From Ovis canadensis (taxonomy: Eukaryota; Chordata; Mammalia; Artiodactyla; Bovidae): a stretch of 64,000 nt of DNA. Of the stretch, positions 39,725 through 51,300 are shown piece by piece. Location of the stretch: assembly GCF_042477335.2 (NCBI RefSeq), contig NC_091255.1, forward strand, positions 47,346,501 through 47,410,500. The letters are read 5' to 3'. Numbering within the stretch: the stretch's first letter is position 1; every line of letters starts with the position of its first letter. Position numbers and translations under genes: made by a program. The notes beneath the pieces are model-generated. The model was given only the letters and a program-made list of their open reading frames with translations, was not told the origin of the DNA and did not search any database.

Positions 39725-41435
39725 GTGGGTTCTCTACATTTCTCTTGGTTCAGGCTGGAAGTGGACAAGCCTTCAGATGGTAGAAGTGGAAGTTAACTGT
39801 GACTGATGTGACTTATAGGAAATCCAGACTTGAGAAAAATAATTAGTGTTTATAAAAGTGATGTCATTTAAGAGGGTCTCTTCTCATACACTGATTCACT
39901 AAGTCAGAATCTGTATTTCACAAATGAATGTAAATCCAAAGAAATCATTTAGTCTTCAGCTTTTGGATTTTGTTCTTAATTATCGACTGTATCCTGATGT
40001 AATCCCAGGAGGTGTTGGTGGAGGCAGAGGCCATGGGAGTGTGGATACACTTGGGAAATTCATCAGTAAGACTTGGTTCCCTGATTTCTAGCACCTTTTG
40101 GAGATGGTGGCTATTTTTGCAGCTCAAATTTGGAGGCAAAGATTCCAGGATATGAACCTGTGGAGAGTGAAACAGCCCAGCCCCTACTTGGGCCTTAGCT
40201 CCAGCTGGAGGAGGATGTAGGACTTCACATGCTCATGTCCTGGGTCATCTGAAGTGTGACCGGAAAATCAGTGTCCCAGCAGCAAGCTTGGCTTGTAGCA
40301 CTATTACACTGATCAGCCCATGAGGTCTCCTCTTAAAAATTAGAACCTTATTTCTCATATTTATGTTTTTTTAAGTCTAGAGTTTTCTTTTAAGGAGTTT
40401 ATCACTTGGCTAAGAATTAATCTGTTCTGACCTTATCTTGAGAGTAGAGTCCAAAGAAATGAATCAGGTTGAGAGTAACCTGATGACTGTCTGTAAAGCT
40501 ACCATCTCAGCAAAGCAGCAAACAGACCAGGCCTCACTGGGGAAGAACTAAGGTTTTAATAACAGCTGCCAAAAGTGCAGACCACAGAAACGAGATGTGT
40601 ATGCTTAGGGGAGAGGCAGCACCAGTGGGTTAATCCAAAGCAGCCACTCTCATCATGCTACTTAGTCTCAACCCTTTTGGCTTAAAAGTGTACATCAGTC
40701 TCCAGCATTGCTGCCCAAATGAGGTTTGGTCATATCCTATTTGCCTGGTCCCTGGATTAAGGCAAAATGAGAAGGGAAGTGCTTTCAGTAGGGTCCACAG
40801 CTGGGAGGGTGTGGAGTAAGGGGGAGGCAATCCTGGGTGGGACAGGGAGCAGAGAAAGCACACTTAATGACCAAACAGCATTTTGATTTCTATGAAAATA
40901 TATAAAGCTTTCAAATAAGCTATTTCACCCCCACTTCCCTAGATCTGTCTCAGGGGTCTATAGATAATCCTAAACAGCAGCTAAGCAATAGCTGCCACCA
41001 GGGAGCCAGAGGATAAGTGCAGTTTTCATTTCCCTTTGGGGTCAAATCCAGCTGAGCGGATGGCCCAGATGTACAGGATTGGCTCATAGGGCTGGGCAGA
41101 GACCATCTGCAGTGCTAGCCATGTAGCTGCACACTGGCTGAGGATTAGCCAGACCGCCCCATAGTCTCTAAGGCTGCAGTGTGGCTACCTTGGACTTTAG
41201 AGCAGGCACTGTCTTTTCCTTACGTGTCTACTATTAATGTTTAGAAATGTTGAAAAAATAAATTTACCATAACAAGCTAGAAACAACTACAATGGTCAGT
41301 CAAGAAAGCATTCTTTATTTTTTCCCCATGGCTTATTTCACAGCCGTGATTACAGGGACGACTTTTCTGTTCCCAGCTAGTCCATTCTCAGTGGGATTGT
41401 TCTGAGGTGCAGAATTTGCATTGGTTCTGAAGCTA
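39725..41435. other. Intergenic stretch between convergent genes
   Basis: No gene or clear repeat. A second plus-strand AATAAA lies at 41257-41262. Confidence 0.45.
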
Positions 41436-41653
41436 TGAGGGCTTCCCAAGTGGCTCAAGGGAAAAGAATTCTTGCCAGTGCAGGAGACACAAGAGATGCG
41501 GGTTTGATCCCTGGGTTGGGAAGATTCTCGAGTAGGAAATGGAAACCCACTCCAGTATTCTTGCCTGGAAAATACCATGGACAGAGGACCTGGTGTACTA
41601 CAGTTCATGGGGTCATGAAGAGTCGGATACAACTGAGTACACACACACACACA
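41436..41653 (+). mobile_element. Bov-tA SINE with (CA)n tail
   Basis: Head 'gggcttcccaagtggctcaa' and end 'gatacaactgagtaca', then (CA)n. A 12-bp near-duplication (gaagctatgagg/gaagctgtgagg) flanks it. Confidence 0.88.
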
Positions 41654-43340
41654 GAAGCTGTGAGGCTGAGAATTCAGCCCAGAGCAAGAACACACTTTAA
41701 TTACTGCCCTGGAAGCCTGGGGAAGGGCTCCTAGGTAAGAGGGAGAGCTTAGATAGGGAACAAGGATGTCTGGTCTCTGCAAGTGAGTTATTCCATGCTT
41801 TCTCCTCCTTTCTGGAAATGGAGCACTTTTGCTACTTTCTGTGAAGTCCTGTAGCTGCCTAGAATATTTTATTTACATGCAGACTTTTTTCCCCATTGGG
41901 TATTTGGTTGCCGCCTTTTGTCTTTTTTCCTCCTTGTGAATGGCATCAGTATCTGTCCAGTTAGAAGGTGGGTCCCTGCCCAGCTCTGCCGTGTTTAGTC
42001 TGCCTATTTCCACCCCTCACCTCTGCCAGATCTGGGACGTCTGTGACCAGTGTTTTTCTCCTTTATTTCCCTTTGGTAGTATCACCTATTTCCAGCACCC
42101 TTGTTATCTAGGACCGCTTGAGTAAGAGTAGCCTGAATTGGCTTGAAAGAATAGAACAAGAAAGAGCTCCCTAAGAAAGGAGGCTTTGTACTTAAGGATG
42201 CCCTTTCCGTGGCCGTTGGGCTCTAACCTGCCCCCACCACTACTCTTTCTGAGGGCAATTACAGTGCTGGCTGTAAACAGGACCTCCTTTCTTGCTCAGG
42301 CTTCTTGGGAAAGAGACTGATGTGGGCCTCTTGTTACTGAGCAGGTGAGCTGGAGTGGTTCTTGTCTCAGAAGCAGAAATTTCCCAGGCTCCCGTTGCAT
42401 TTGACAACAGAGAGGAGTCTCTTTGATGACAGTACTGAAAGGCTAGGAGAATGAGGCAGAGGGGTAAACTCTGCAGACTGTCAAAAGTTGGGGCAGGAAG
42501 AAGGGAAGCCCATCTAAGAAGGCTAGCAAAAGGTATGCTTTTTCAACTGTGAGACAGTGTCTGGAAAGGAGAACTCTCCCTCGGCCTGCGTGGGCAGGAC
42601 CTGGAGCCGTTGGCTTTCCCTTTATGCTCCCTGTCTCTTAACGTTGCTTTGGATGCCAGGTGTTGATATGGACGTAAATGCGCTTGATTGACTCTACTTC
42701 AGCAGTCAAGCAGGGCAGGTAAGAGGATCAATAAGCAGAAACTGGAGATCCAAAGTCAAAATGACAAGATCTTTAAGGCATTACAGGGACCTCTTTTGAG
42801 CCATTTCAGTTTTCCTCCTGATTTGCCTTTGAACTTGAATTAAGTAGCTTCTAAACTTCCTGTGGTGACCTTTTATAATCTTCAGCCCCTATATTGCCAA
42901 TGCCTTGAGTGGTTTAGTTTCTTCTCAAAAAATATTCTTGGGAGACTTCAGAGAAGAATGGGTCTACCTTTGTGGAAGTGTTGCCCGAGTACAGCTGACT
43001 CCCTTTTGTCATTAACAGCTTTACAAGTGATGTCATAGGTGGCTTGTGTTGAGTACTCTGGCTGGATGGGAGGATTAATTAGAAGCAGAAGGTCTGGCTC
43101 TTGTCCTCTGGAGCAGGAAGAAGAATTGGAAGTAAAGAGAGGATGGTACTTCCTTTTGGAATCTGAGTTGCACCCTTCTTGTACAGTTTGTCTTTGGAAT
43201 AAGTCGACTTCTGGCCTTCTTGGAGAGGAGAAGTGGCCAAGTTTGTTTGATTCAGTTTTTTGGAAACACCTAGAACCTGGAAAGAACCTTGACTGTTCTG
43301 AAAGCTAGCCACCCAGTGTATGACCTCACGGATGCAGTTG
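41654..43340. other. Probable GPR179 3' UTR and intergenic DNA
   Basis: Between the minus-strand stop and the candidate poly(A) signals I see no repeat and no other gene. An open frame at 43039-43308 on the plus strand looks incidental. Confidence 0.45.
42062..42067 (-). terminator. GPR179: Candidate GPR179 poly(A) signal
   Basis: TTTATT on plus is AATAAA on minus, about 1.27 kb past the stop codon. Alternatives are at 41868-41873 and 41314-41319. Confidence 0.35.
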
Positions 43341-46300
43341 TTACTCCCAGTCCCAAGGATAGACAGTTGGAGGGGTGAGTTCTTCAAGTTGAGCTTCAGA
43401 AGCTACTTCTTGGTCTTCAGTTAAGGAGGAAGACTTCTGAGTCTCAGCTTCTTGGAGGGTTGGGTCTGGGGCTAAGCTGGTCCTCGGCCCAGGTTCTGAA
43501 GGGACTTGGAGTTCTCTGACACCCTCCAGAGTAAAGGTACTGGTTGGCTTGTTCACTTTGGGGCGGGGGCTTTTGCTGTCTGGAAGGAAGCTACCCGAAG
43601 GTCTCTGGACTAAAAGGCATGGTGGGTTCTCAGGGGCTGTGGGGCAGAGCATTTGCTTCTGAGTTGCTGTTAAAGCCAGGAGACCAGATTCCTCAGATGG
43701 GGCTCCAGTTCCCTCCCAGAGACATGTGTCGATGTCTGCCATGGTACCTGTTACTTTATTTCCTTCGGGATCTGTGACTTCCCATTGACACAGCTCCGCC
43801 ACCTGGTTCCCCATACTGCTTGCTCCATGGGGACTGACCTTGGGTTGGTCCATGGCTGGAGCATCTGGCTGCGGAGAGAGCCCTTCTGAACTTGTGCCTT
43901 CCCAAGGGCAGATTGACTCCATCTCTCCGCTGACTTTTACTTCTTCTGAAGAGTGTTCTTCAGTCCCTCCAGATTCTGCCTTTTGCAGGAACATTTCTCC
44001 TTGCCCTTGAGATTCTCTGTCCACCTCTTGTTCACATCCCCCTTTCTCTGCTGTTTCTTGGCTCACCTCCCAAGGGCAGATTTCTGTTTTCTTATCAGGG
44101 GGAGCTTCTTGCGCTTCCCGTGGACACACTTCCGCTACCCTAGCCCCCACACTGCCTGCTGCCTTGGGACTTTCTTTGCTACTGTCAGAAGCTTGTGGGG
44201 CTGGTTCCTGCTTTCCATCTGCCCTCTCAGGCTTTTCCTGAAGGGCCACAGCTTTGTACTCTGGTTTTTCTGGGGCTCTCCCCTTCTCCTCTTGAGTTTC
44301 CTCATCTCCATCCTGTCTTGACACCCCTTCCTCAGGGGTTCTTTCGGTCAATTCCCAGGGACAGGTCTCAGCTTTGGCGCCGCTGTCAGGCTTGGGAGCG
44401 TCCGTGGCGGAAGTGTCCCACGGGCAGACCTCAGCGAGCCTGTCCCCAGCGCTGGGCAGTGTCTGAGAGCCAGCTTTAGGTTGGACAGGGCACTGACTAT
44501 GTGGGTGGGAGGAGGAGTCCCTGGGGGCCGTGCTCTCCTGTAGATGGACGGGTTGCAGTTCACTGCTCGCTTTTTCCTGATCTTCAGCAGTGACTTCTGC
44601 TTTTTCTGGGGCTACGTGTTCTGGGGAGGAGTCCATTTTTGGGTCTTGTGTCAGGCCCCCTTTCTCTGCTGCCTCATCACTCATTTCCAGGGAGGGCTCC
44701 TCTACCCCTCTGCTGGACACGTCTGAGACCTCAGGGGCCTGAGCAGAGGGTGCCCTCAAGTCCTTCTCCCAGGGACACACAGCTTCCTGCTCTGGACTCA
44801 GTTGTGTTTCCCATTTCGATCTGTCTTCTCCCAGGGAGGGGAGTCTCCCCTTTTCTAGCATTTTCTCCCTCTGCCCCACTGAATCAGTTCTCATCTCTTG
44901 TTCTAATTCCTTCCCAGGGGCTCCTTCATCCACCTCCCAGGGACAGACCTTGACTTTTTCACTAGTAGGTGCTCCTTCCACTTCCCAGGGACACACCTCC
45001 ACTGGTCTGCACCCTGCACGGTCCAGCTCCTGGAGCCCAGGTTTTGGCTTGTCAGTGCCCAGAGTGTCTGAATGCCAAGAGGAGCCCCCTGGATCCATGC
45101 TCTCCCAGGGGCAAGCCCGTTCCCGCTCCTGGACCTGCCTCTCTGGAGTAGCAACAGCTCTCTCGCTAGGTCCAGAATCTGCAGAAGGCTTCCTCGTTTT
45201 GCTTGAAAATTGCCTAATGGCCTCCATTCCCAAAGGCCTTCTCTCCCCAGCTCCAGCACTCACCTCCCAGGGACAGACCTCTGCCTTCTCAGCAGGCAGG
45301 GTTTCCTCCACGTCCCAGGGACAAATCTCAGCAGTCTTGCTTTCCACACTGCCAGACACCTGGAAACTGGCGTTGGGTCTACCTGTGTCTTGAAAACCAG
45401 GCTGTGGGGTGAAGCTGCCAGGGTCCACACTCTCCCAGGGACAGAATGCTTCCTGCGTTGGCATCTGTCCCTCAGGCTTTGCCCAAGTTGGGCTAGCTGT
45501 GATGCCTGATGTTTCAAGCATCTTCTCCTTGTCCTTTTGAGATTCTCTTCCTTTTGTTGCCTGCCCTGATGTCCAGTCCTCTGTCGTTCTCTCATTCACC
45601 TCCCAGGGACAGACTTCTGCCTTGGCAGGTGTTGCTCCCTTTCCCTCTGACCTGAGATCTGGTGGGCAGACCTGCGCTGCTCTACTTCCTTTATTGCTGA
45701 GGAGTTGTCCATCAGCTTTGGATAAGGAATTGTCTAGATGTGGGCCAGAGTGCCCAGCAGCTGTGCTTTCCCATGGACACACTGACTCCTGTTGTTGGCT
45801 AAGTTTCTGCACTGCTTTCCCAGTCCATCCCCCCGTCTCTCCAAAGCTCCCTGTTCTGGAGGTTTCCCACTTTTCCTGGGGAGGTTCACCACCTGGCCCC
45901 TGACTCAGCATTTCCTTCCCCACTACCTCATCACCCAGCTCCCAGGGACAGATCTCTGCCTTGCCGATGGCAGGAGTATCTCCCGCCTCCCATGGACAGA
46001 TTTCAGTGATGCTACTGCCCAAACTCCCCGAGCAACCGGGGGTTCCTGGAGCCTGAGTAGAAACCACAGAGGGGCCCCGGAAATCTGTCCTTTCCCACTG
46101 ACAAAGAGACTCCAAGCCTTCACCCAGTTTCTGTTCCTTCCAGATGATTGTTTTCTTGGGGTTTTTCTGCTTTTCCTGGGGGAGTTCCTTTCCTCCCTCC
46201 TGGGATGGTTTCCCTGTCTCTCCTCCTTCACTTGCCTCCCAGGGACACATCTCTGCCGTGGTGATGTCAGATGTACAAGCTCCTGGGCCAGCGGCTTCCC

Positions 46301-48371
46301 ACCGATGCATCTCCACCTCTCTAGGCTCCACACTGCCCACTGCCTCAGACCTGCCCCTGGCTCTGTCCGAGTCCTGAGGGGCTGACCCAGGAGACAGACC
46401 CCCAGGATCGGCACTCTCCCAAGGACAAACTGCCTCCTGACCCCTGACCAACCTCTCTGGCTTTTTCCGAGCCACAACCACCACATCTTTGGGCTCTGAT
46501 TTTTCTGAGGCTTTCTCCTTCTCACCTTGGGAGGCATCTAGATATTGCCTTAGGGCCTCCTTCTCAGGGGCTCCGCCCACCTCCCAGGGGCAGATTTCAG
46601 CTTTGTTGCTACCTTCAGGCTGACCCAGTTCTGATTCGGTGACTTCCCAGGGGCATACTTCTGTCACCCTGTGGTCAGCACTGCCCAGGGGCTGGAGGCC
46701 AGCTTTGGGTAGTTCCCGCCACCCCACAGGAGCTTCTTTTACTTGCTTAGCATTTTTGTCCCCAGCTGTGCCCTGCCTGAGTTGCCTCAGTGTGGCAGGG
46801 CCTGTTTTACCTGCTCCCTCAACCTTCCCCTCCCCTAGACACTGGGAAGTCCTCCTGCCTCTGTCTTCTTGTTCCCTGCTGCCGTTCCGGTGACAGACTT
46901 GGAGCATCCTGCTGGTGTGAGCGTTCTGTTGGTTCTGGAGGGACTCTTCGTCATCACAGGGGGCAAGTGCTGCCTGCTTACTCACCCCCTTAGGCCGGCC
47001 TAGCCTGGGAGATCTGGGGCATGCCCCCACACCCTCTCCAGAAGCTCGGCCCTTCTCCTCCTTCTTAGGACTCCCTTCCCCGCTTTCCTTCTCTCTGTGT
47101 GTGCTCCGAGAACGGGTCAGAGCTTTGATAGCCAGGCCCAGGCTGCGCATGGAACCCTGCTGGACAGGGGTCTTGAGGCTGTGGGATTTAGAGAAGACCT
47201 TGGGCCTGTCCTCATCCTCCTCAGTTTCCCCCTGGAGATGCCCATCCTCTGTGTCCATCCCATTCTCCCCAGGGCCCCTCTTCTCTACCGCCACAGAGAG
47301 GGCCCTCCAGAGACGGGCCCGAGCTGGGACATGAGACGGGTTGCCTTGCTCTGGCCCCGAGGGGCCTTCCTGAGCCACATTTTGTTTCTTCACTGGCAGT
47401 TCTGCATTCTCCCAGGGGCAGATGTAGGTAAGTAGGTTGGGGCTTTGTGGGGATACTGGGATGGGTGCCAGGGCAGGGGCAGGAGCTGGCATCAGAGCTG
47501 GGGCCAAAGTGGAGGTGGGAGATAGCATCCCCGGCTCCCCCAGGCCCGGCCCGGACGTGCCCATGATGGGTGTGGAGATCTGGTGCCGGATGGGCGCGTG
47601 CGGCACCCTGCTGGCGGCCTCCTGCAGCCGTCCGGAGATGTGGGAGCTGTCCACGCTGCGGCTCTTGGCCGGGGAAGGTGGGGCCGACACGGGGGCCGCT
47701 CGAATTCGCTCCAGCCTCCGGGCCGAGGGCCTCCGCGCCGGGCTGGCCAAGGCGGCCTCTGCCTTCCTTCTCTCCTCCCGCTCCTTTGCCTGCCGGTAGG
47801 TCTCCTCCAGGTAGGCCTGGCTGGCCACGAGCAGGGCCTTTTCCCTGGAGCCGGCCACGACGCTCAGCGACTTGTGCAGCGAGGCGGGCCGGGCGCGGGG
47901 CAGCCGCTCGCACACCGTCAGGTTGTGGGCGCTGGCCGACCTGAAGCCCAGCGCGGGGGGCCCGGCCGCCGACTCGCCAGACTCGCGGCTGTCGGATCGC
48001 GGCCCCTTGCGGGCCAGCTTCCTCCGCAGCAGCGAGTCGACCAGAGGCGGGCTGTGGTCCCCGTGAGCGTCACAGTCCTGCTCGCAGGCGCTGCGGGACT
48101 TCCGCAGGCCGGGCGGCGCGGCGGGCTCCCGGAGGCTGGCGCTGAGCAGCCGGCGGCGGGAGGAGCCGGGCAGGCTGCCGCGGCCCGCGGAGCCCGAGTC
48201 CCGGGAGTGCTGGCGGGCCAGCGCCTCGGGGAACTCGGCCAGGTACCTCATGAAGGAGCGGCCCAGGCCCTGGCGCCAGCTGGCCCGCTTCTTGGGCAGG
48301 TGGGGGTTGTTCGCGGCCATTTCCTTGGTCTTGTGAACCTCGAGCTGGGCGTAGAGCTTCTTCAGCTCGTC
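43341..48371 (-). CDS. GPR179: GPR179 coding exon 11 (giant last exon, 1676 codons)
   Basis: A single 5-kb open exon from DELKKLYAQLEVHKTKE to the terminal VYPWDWE, with stop TAA at 43341-43343 and acceptor CCCCCAG. It encodes the cytoplasmic tail: a basic, Ser-rich first 300 residues, then the CPW[ED] repeats. Degenerate units (CQWE, CPRE, CPPD, HRWE, CLWE) lie between perfect ones. Many open frames on the other strand here are by-products of the biased repeat composition. Confidence 0.97.
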   Translation of the reverse strand, partial: DELKKLYAQLEVHKTKEMAANNPHLPKKRASWRQGLGRSFMRYLAEFPEALARQHSRDSGSAGRGSLPGSSRRRLLSASLREPAAPPGLRKSRSACEQDCDAHGDHSPPLVDSLLRRKLARKGPRSDSRESGESAAGPPALGFRSASAHNLTVCERLPRARPASLHKSLSVVAGSREKALLVASQAYLEETYRQAKEREERRKAEAALASPARRPSARRLERIRAAPVSAPPSPAKSRSVDSSHISGRLQEAASRVPHAPIRHQISTPIMGTSGPGLGEPGMLSPTSTLAPALMPAPAPALAPIPVSPQSPNLLTYICPWENAELPVKKQNVAQEGPSGPEQGNPSHVPARARLWRALSVAVEKRGPGENGMDTEDGHLQGETEEDEDRPKVFSKSHSLKTPVQQGSMRSLGLAIKALTRSRSTHREKESGEGSPKKEEKGRASGEGVGACPRSPRLGRPKGVSKQAALAPCDDEESLQNQQNAHTSRMLQVCHRNGSREQEDRGRRTSQCLGEGKVEGAGKTGPATLRQLRQGTAGDKNAKQVKEAPVGWRELPKAGLQPLGSADHRVTEVCPWEVTESELGQPEGSNKAEICPWEVGGAPEKEALRQYLDASQGEKEKASEKSEPKDVVVVARKKPERLVRGQEAVCPWESADPGGLSPGSAPQDSDRARGRSEAVGSVEPREVEMHRWEAAGPGACTSDITTAEMCPWEASEGGETGKPSQEGGKELPQEKQKNPKKTIIWKEQKLGEGLESLCQWERTDFRGPSVVSTQAPGTPGCSGSLGSSITEICPWEAGDTPAIGKAEICPWELGDEVVGKEMLSQGPGGEPPQEKWETSRTGSFGETGGWTGKAVQKLSQQQESVCPWESTAAGHSGPHLDNSLSKADGQLLSNKGSRAAQVCPPDLRSEGKGATPAKAEVCPWEVNERTTEDWTSGQATKGRESQKDKEKMLETSGITASPTWAKPEGQMPTQEAFCPWESVDPGSFTPQPGFQDTGRPNASFQVSGSVESKTAEICPWDVEETLPAEKAEVCPWEVSAGAGERRPLGMEAIRQFSSKTRKPSADSGPSERAVATPERQVQERERACPWESMDPGGSSWHSDTLGTDKPKPGLQELDRAGCRPVEVCPWEVEGAPTSEKVKVCPWEVDEGAPGKELEQEMRTDSVGQREKMLEKGRLPSLGEDRSKWETQLSPEQEAVCPWEKDLRAPSAQAPEVSDVSSRGVEEPSLEMSDEAAEKGGLTQDPKMDSSPEHVAPEKAEVTAEDQEKASSELQPVHLQESTAPRDSSSHPHSQCPVQPKAGSQTLPSAGDRLAEVCPWDTSATDAPKPDSGAKAETCPWELTERTPEEGVSRQDGDEETQEEKGRAPEKPEYKAVALQEKPERADGKQEPAPQASDSSKESPKAAGSVGARVAEVCPREAQEAPPDKKTEICPWEVSQETAEKGGCEQEVDRESQGQGEMFLQKAESGGTEEHSSEEVKVSGEMESICPWEGTSSEGLSPQPDAPAMDQPKVSPHGASSMGNQVAELCQWEVTDPEGNKVTGTMADIDTCLWEGTGAPSEESGLLALTATQKQMLCPTAPENPPCLLVQRPSGSFLPDSKSPRPKVNKPTSTFTLEGVRELQVPSEPGPRTSLAPDPTLQEAETQKSSSLTEDQEVASEAQLEELTPPTVYPWDWE

Positions 48372-51300
48372 CTGGGGGCCGGAGAGCGAGCCGGCATGAG
48401 GACCATCCTCTCCATCCCCTGGCCGGGCTGCTCTGCCCCTCAGCTGGTGCTAAGACCCTTTTTTCTGGGGGAACGCTTTCCCACCAAGCCGTGTCCCTTC
48501 CTGGCTTTTAAAACACTTAGAAAATTCACCTCTCCGTTTCTGCAGGGCCAACACCAACCTAGTTCTGAGCCCGGCCCACTCAACCCTGAGGACGCAGGGC
48601 CCTGCCTTCTGCCCGGCGCTGTGGTCTGGTGGGCGGTCCCAGCTTGGCGCCCAGGAAACCTGGGTTTGAGGCTGCTGGCCTATCGTATGCCTCAAGGCTA
48701 TTTTCTTGCCCTCTCTGAGCCTCTACTTCAATAAAGGAAGGAAATCTGACTGCCTAGTGTTGACTGCCTTAGGAGAAGTGGTGCGAGCAGTGGGTGTGAA
48801 AACGGAAAGTGACAGGATGGGGCTTTGAAAGCTGTTTCTACTTTGGCGCTCTCCCCACAGTGAGCATAGGGAGAACACACCCACTGCTGACCCCCAAGCT
48901 GGAGGGTCAAGGATGGCACCCACGCGGCAATAGCCACCTGCCTCCACTTAGGCCTACCTGATAGATTGGGGTCTCAGTTCAACCTATCCCCAGGAGGCAG
49001 GACACAGGCAGAACTCAGAGGGTGAGGAGGACACGGAGGCAGTTGAGACAAGGAAGGAAGGAATTGGGGGATGTAAACAAGTCAGATGTGGAGGGGGCTT
49101 CAGGGAAGGTGGAGGGATGGACCCAGTGGCTTCCTGGGACTGTTCCCACTGTAGATTCTACAAAACAATGGGCTTTACTGCCAGTCTCTTGATTTCCTAC
49201 TCTGGGAGCCTCTCATCAGGGTTGCTATCACCATTACGATATTCTTAAGCAGAAAAATAAGGTAAGGATGTTCTCCTGATGGAAGACTCAGGAAGCACTT
49301 CCTTTCTCTAACACTGCTGAGTCCAGGGAAAGAGGACCCTGGTATGGAAATCCTTGCTGGCCATTGGCTGAATTGCCCAACCCTAAGGGCCCTAGGAGCA
49401 CTAGCTGCCGGGTGTGCTGGGGGCTGAGGGGCTTCTTAGTCTGCCCCTTAAGGTGGCCCTGTTGAGCGGAGGACACAGGTGATTTGAGCTCCACTCATGG
49501 TTCTGCCTCTACCTTGCCAAGTGGGCCTCAGGATGTGAGTTTCGGTATTTGGGGGCATCTCTTCACATGTGTGGTCTCCTTTGTGTAGAAGCAGGAGAAG
49601 CAGCTTGGGACAATGGTGGAGAAGAAAGGGAGGCTAGTCTCAGAGGAAAAGCTAGGGGGAGGACAGGGGACCTGCAGTGGCACACAGCCCAAGTGGCAGG
49701 GCATCACTGCTCGCTGTCCAGGCCCTAAGTAGCATCAAGAGGAAGTCAGGAGGCCAGCGCCTACCCGAATGTCTCCAGGGTCCAGGCTGCGCTCACTCCA
49801 GGCTGAGGCGATGCTGCTGTTGAGGTGGGAGCCTGAGCGCTGCAGGTCCAGCTCGTCCTCGTACACCTCATCCAAGATCTCCTCTCGGGGAGGAGCCCCC
49901 GGCTTCCGGAACTGGCCAGGGTGGGCACGATCAGGAAAAGACTCATGTTGGCTCCCTACCCTGTGGCATACGTGTTTGCTCCATAAATCCTCAACCCCTT
50001 CTCTGATTTGGGATTCTGGAGGTCCAAAGAGTATTGTCCCATCTCATCCTTCCTGATTTTCTCTAACTTAGAGACCAGGGGTGTCTAATACCCTGTGCCC
50101 ACAGTTCCTAGCCACATCCTTCAGCCCCCTCGCCTATCTTCTGTAACTGCTTCCGAGTTGATTTTCAGTGTCTGCCAACCTTCCAATTGTGTTACGAGGA
50201 CCCCCTTCAGCTCTAGCTCTTATTTCCCTTGCCCAGGGATTGGAGACAGAGCATTGTTCCCCACCTCCTATATGCGTGCTAAGTCGCTTCAGTCTTGTCC
50301 AATTCTTTGCAATCCCAAGGACTGTAGCCTGCTAGGCTCCTCTGTCCATGGGATCCTCCAGGCAAGAACACTGGAGGGGATTGCCATTCCCTTCTCCAGG
50401 GGATCTTCCCCACCCAGAGATCAAACCTGGGTTCCCGCATTGCAGGGGGATTCTTTACCATCTGAGCCACCAGGGAAGCCCTTAGCCAACTCCTAAGTGG
50501 GCTCCAATTCCCTCTGGGCCCAGGTGTCATTCTCACCCTGACCTGGAGAGGGCACTGTGGACATAGCTGGTCCACAGTGCCCCTGGCCAAAGGGCCAGGG
50601 TCACCTCACTTCGAGGCCAGAGAAGACCTCACCTTAGGGATGAAGATCAGAGCCAATGTGGCGGTGACTGTGCTGTGGGTGTGAAAGAAGAAGAGGAGGA
50701 GCGTCCAGTCCGGGTGCAGGGAGGGAACCAGCACAAACCTGGGGGCGAGGTGGTGGTGGCGGTGGGGTGATGGTTAGCTGCAGGTGGGAGCGGCCTCTTC
50801 CCTCTCACCTGTCCCAGTGGCTCTCCCCCTAACCCCAGCCCTGACCTCCTGCAGGTGCTCAGTGGAGTGAGGAGGGCACTCTTCCTTCTTCCTGCCCTCC
50901 CACCTCAGGGCTCACGATAATCCCCACTTCCAAGAAGCCTTCCCAGACTACTCCAGCTTGCCCTCTCTGGCTGCTTATAGCACTGTTATGAACCGCCCCG
51001 TGGGTTGGTTCTGCCTTCACCACAGGGCCAGGTCCTTGTGGACACGCATAGCAGGTCTGCTGCTGAGACGGCTGAGGTGTGAGGGGAAGAAGGCAGGGAG
51101 AATGGAGCCCGTGTAGGGAGGAGAGCAGTGGAGGATGGAATGCGAGAGCACTTAGGATGTTGGGTTAGACATAGGGTACAGGAAGCATGTCTGTAGGGCA
51201 GGGAGAGAACTCTATGTGAGGACCCTCATCACCTTGCTGCGGTGTAGCAGGCGTTGCCAGCAGGGTTGTGGGATGGGGGTACCCTCACCTGGGAGAGGTG

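Noticed and set aside
45792-46385. Plus-strand open frame of 197 codons opposite the GPR179 repeat exon, and several like it (43953-44321, 44950-45393, 47583-48734)
   Set aside because: They are mirror frames of a biased, repeat-rich coding exon. They have no splice, start or family evidence.
45923-46537. Minus-strand 204-codon frame within the GPR179 last exon
   Set aside because: It overlaps the real frame in a different phase and reads the CPWE DNA repeats as Arg/Gln-rich nonsense.
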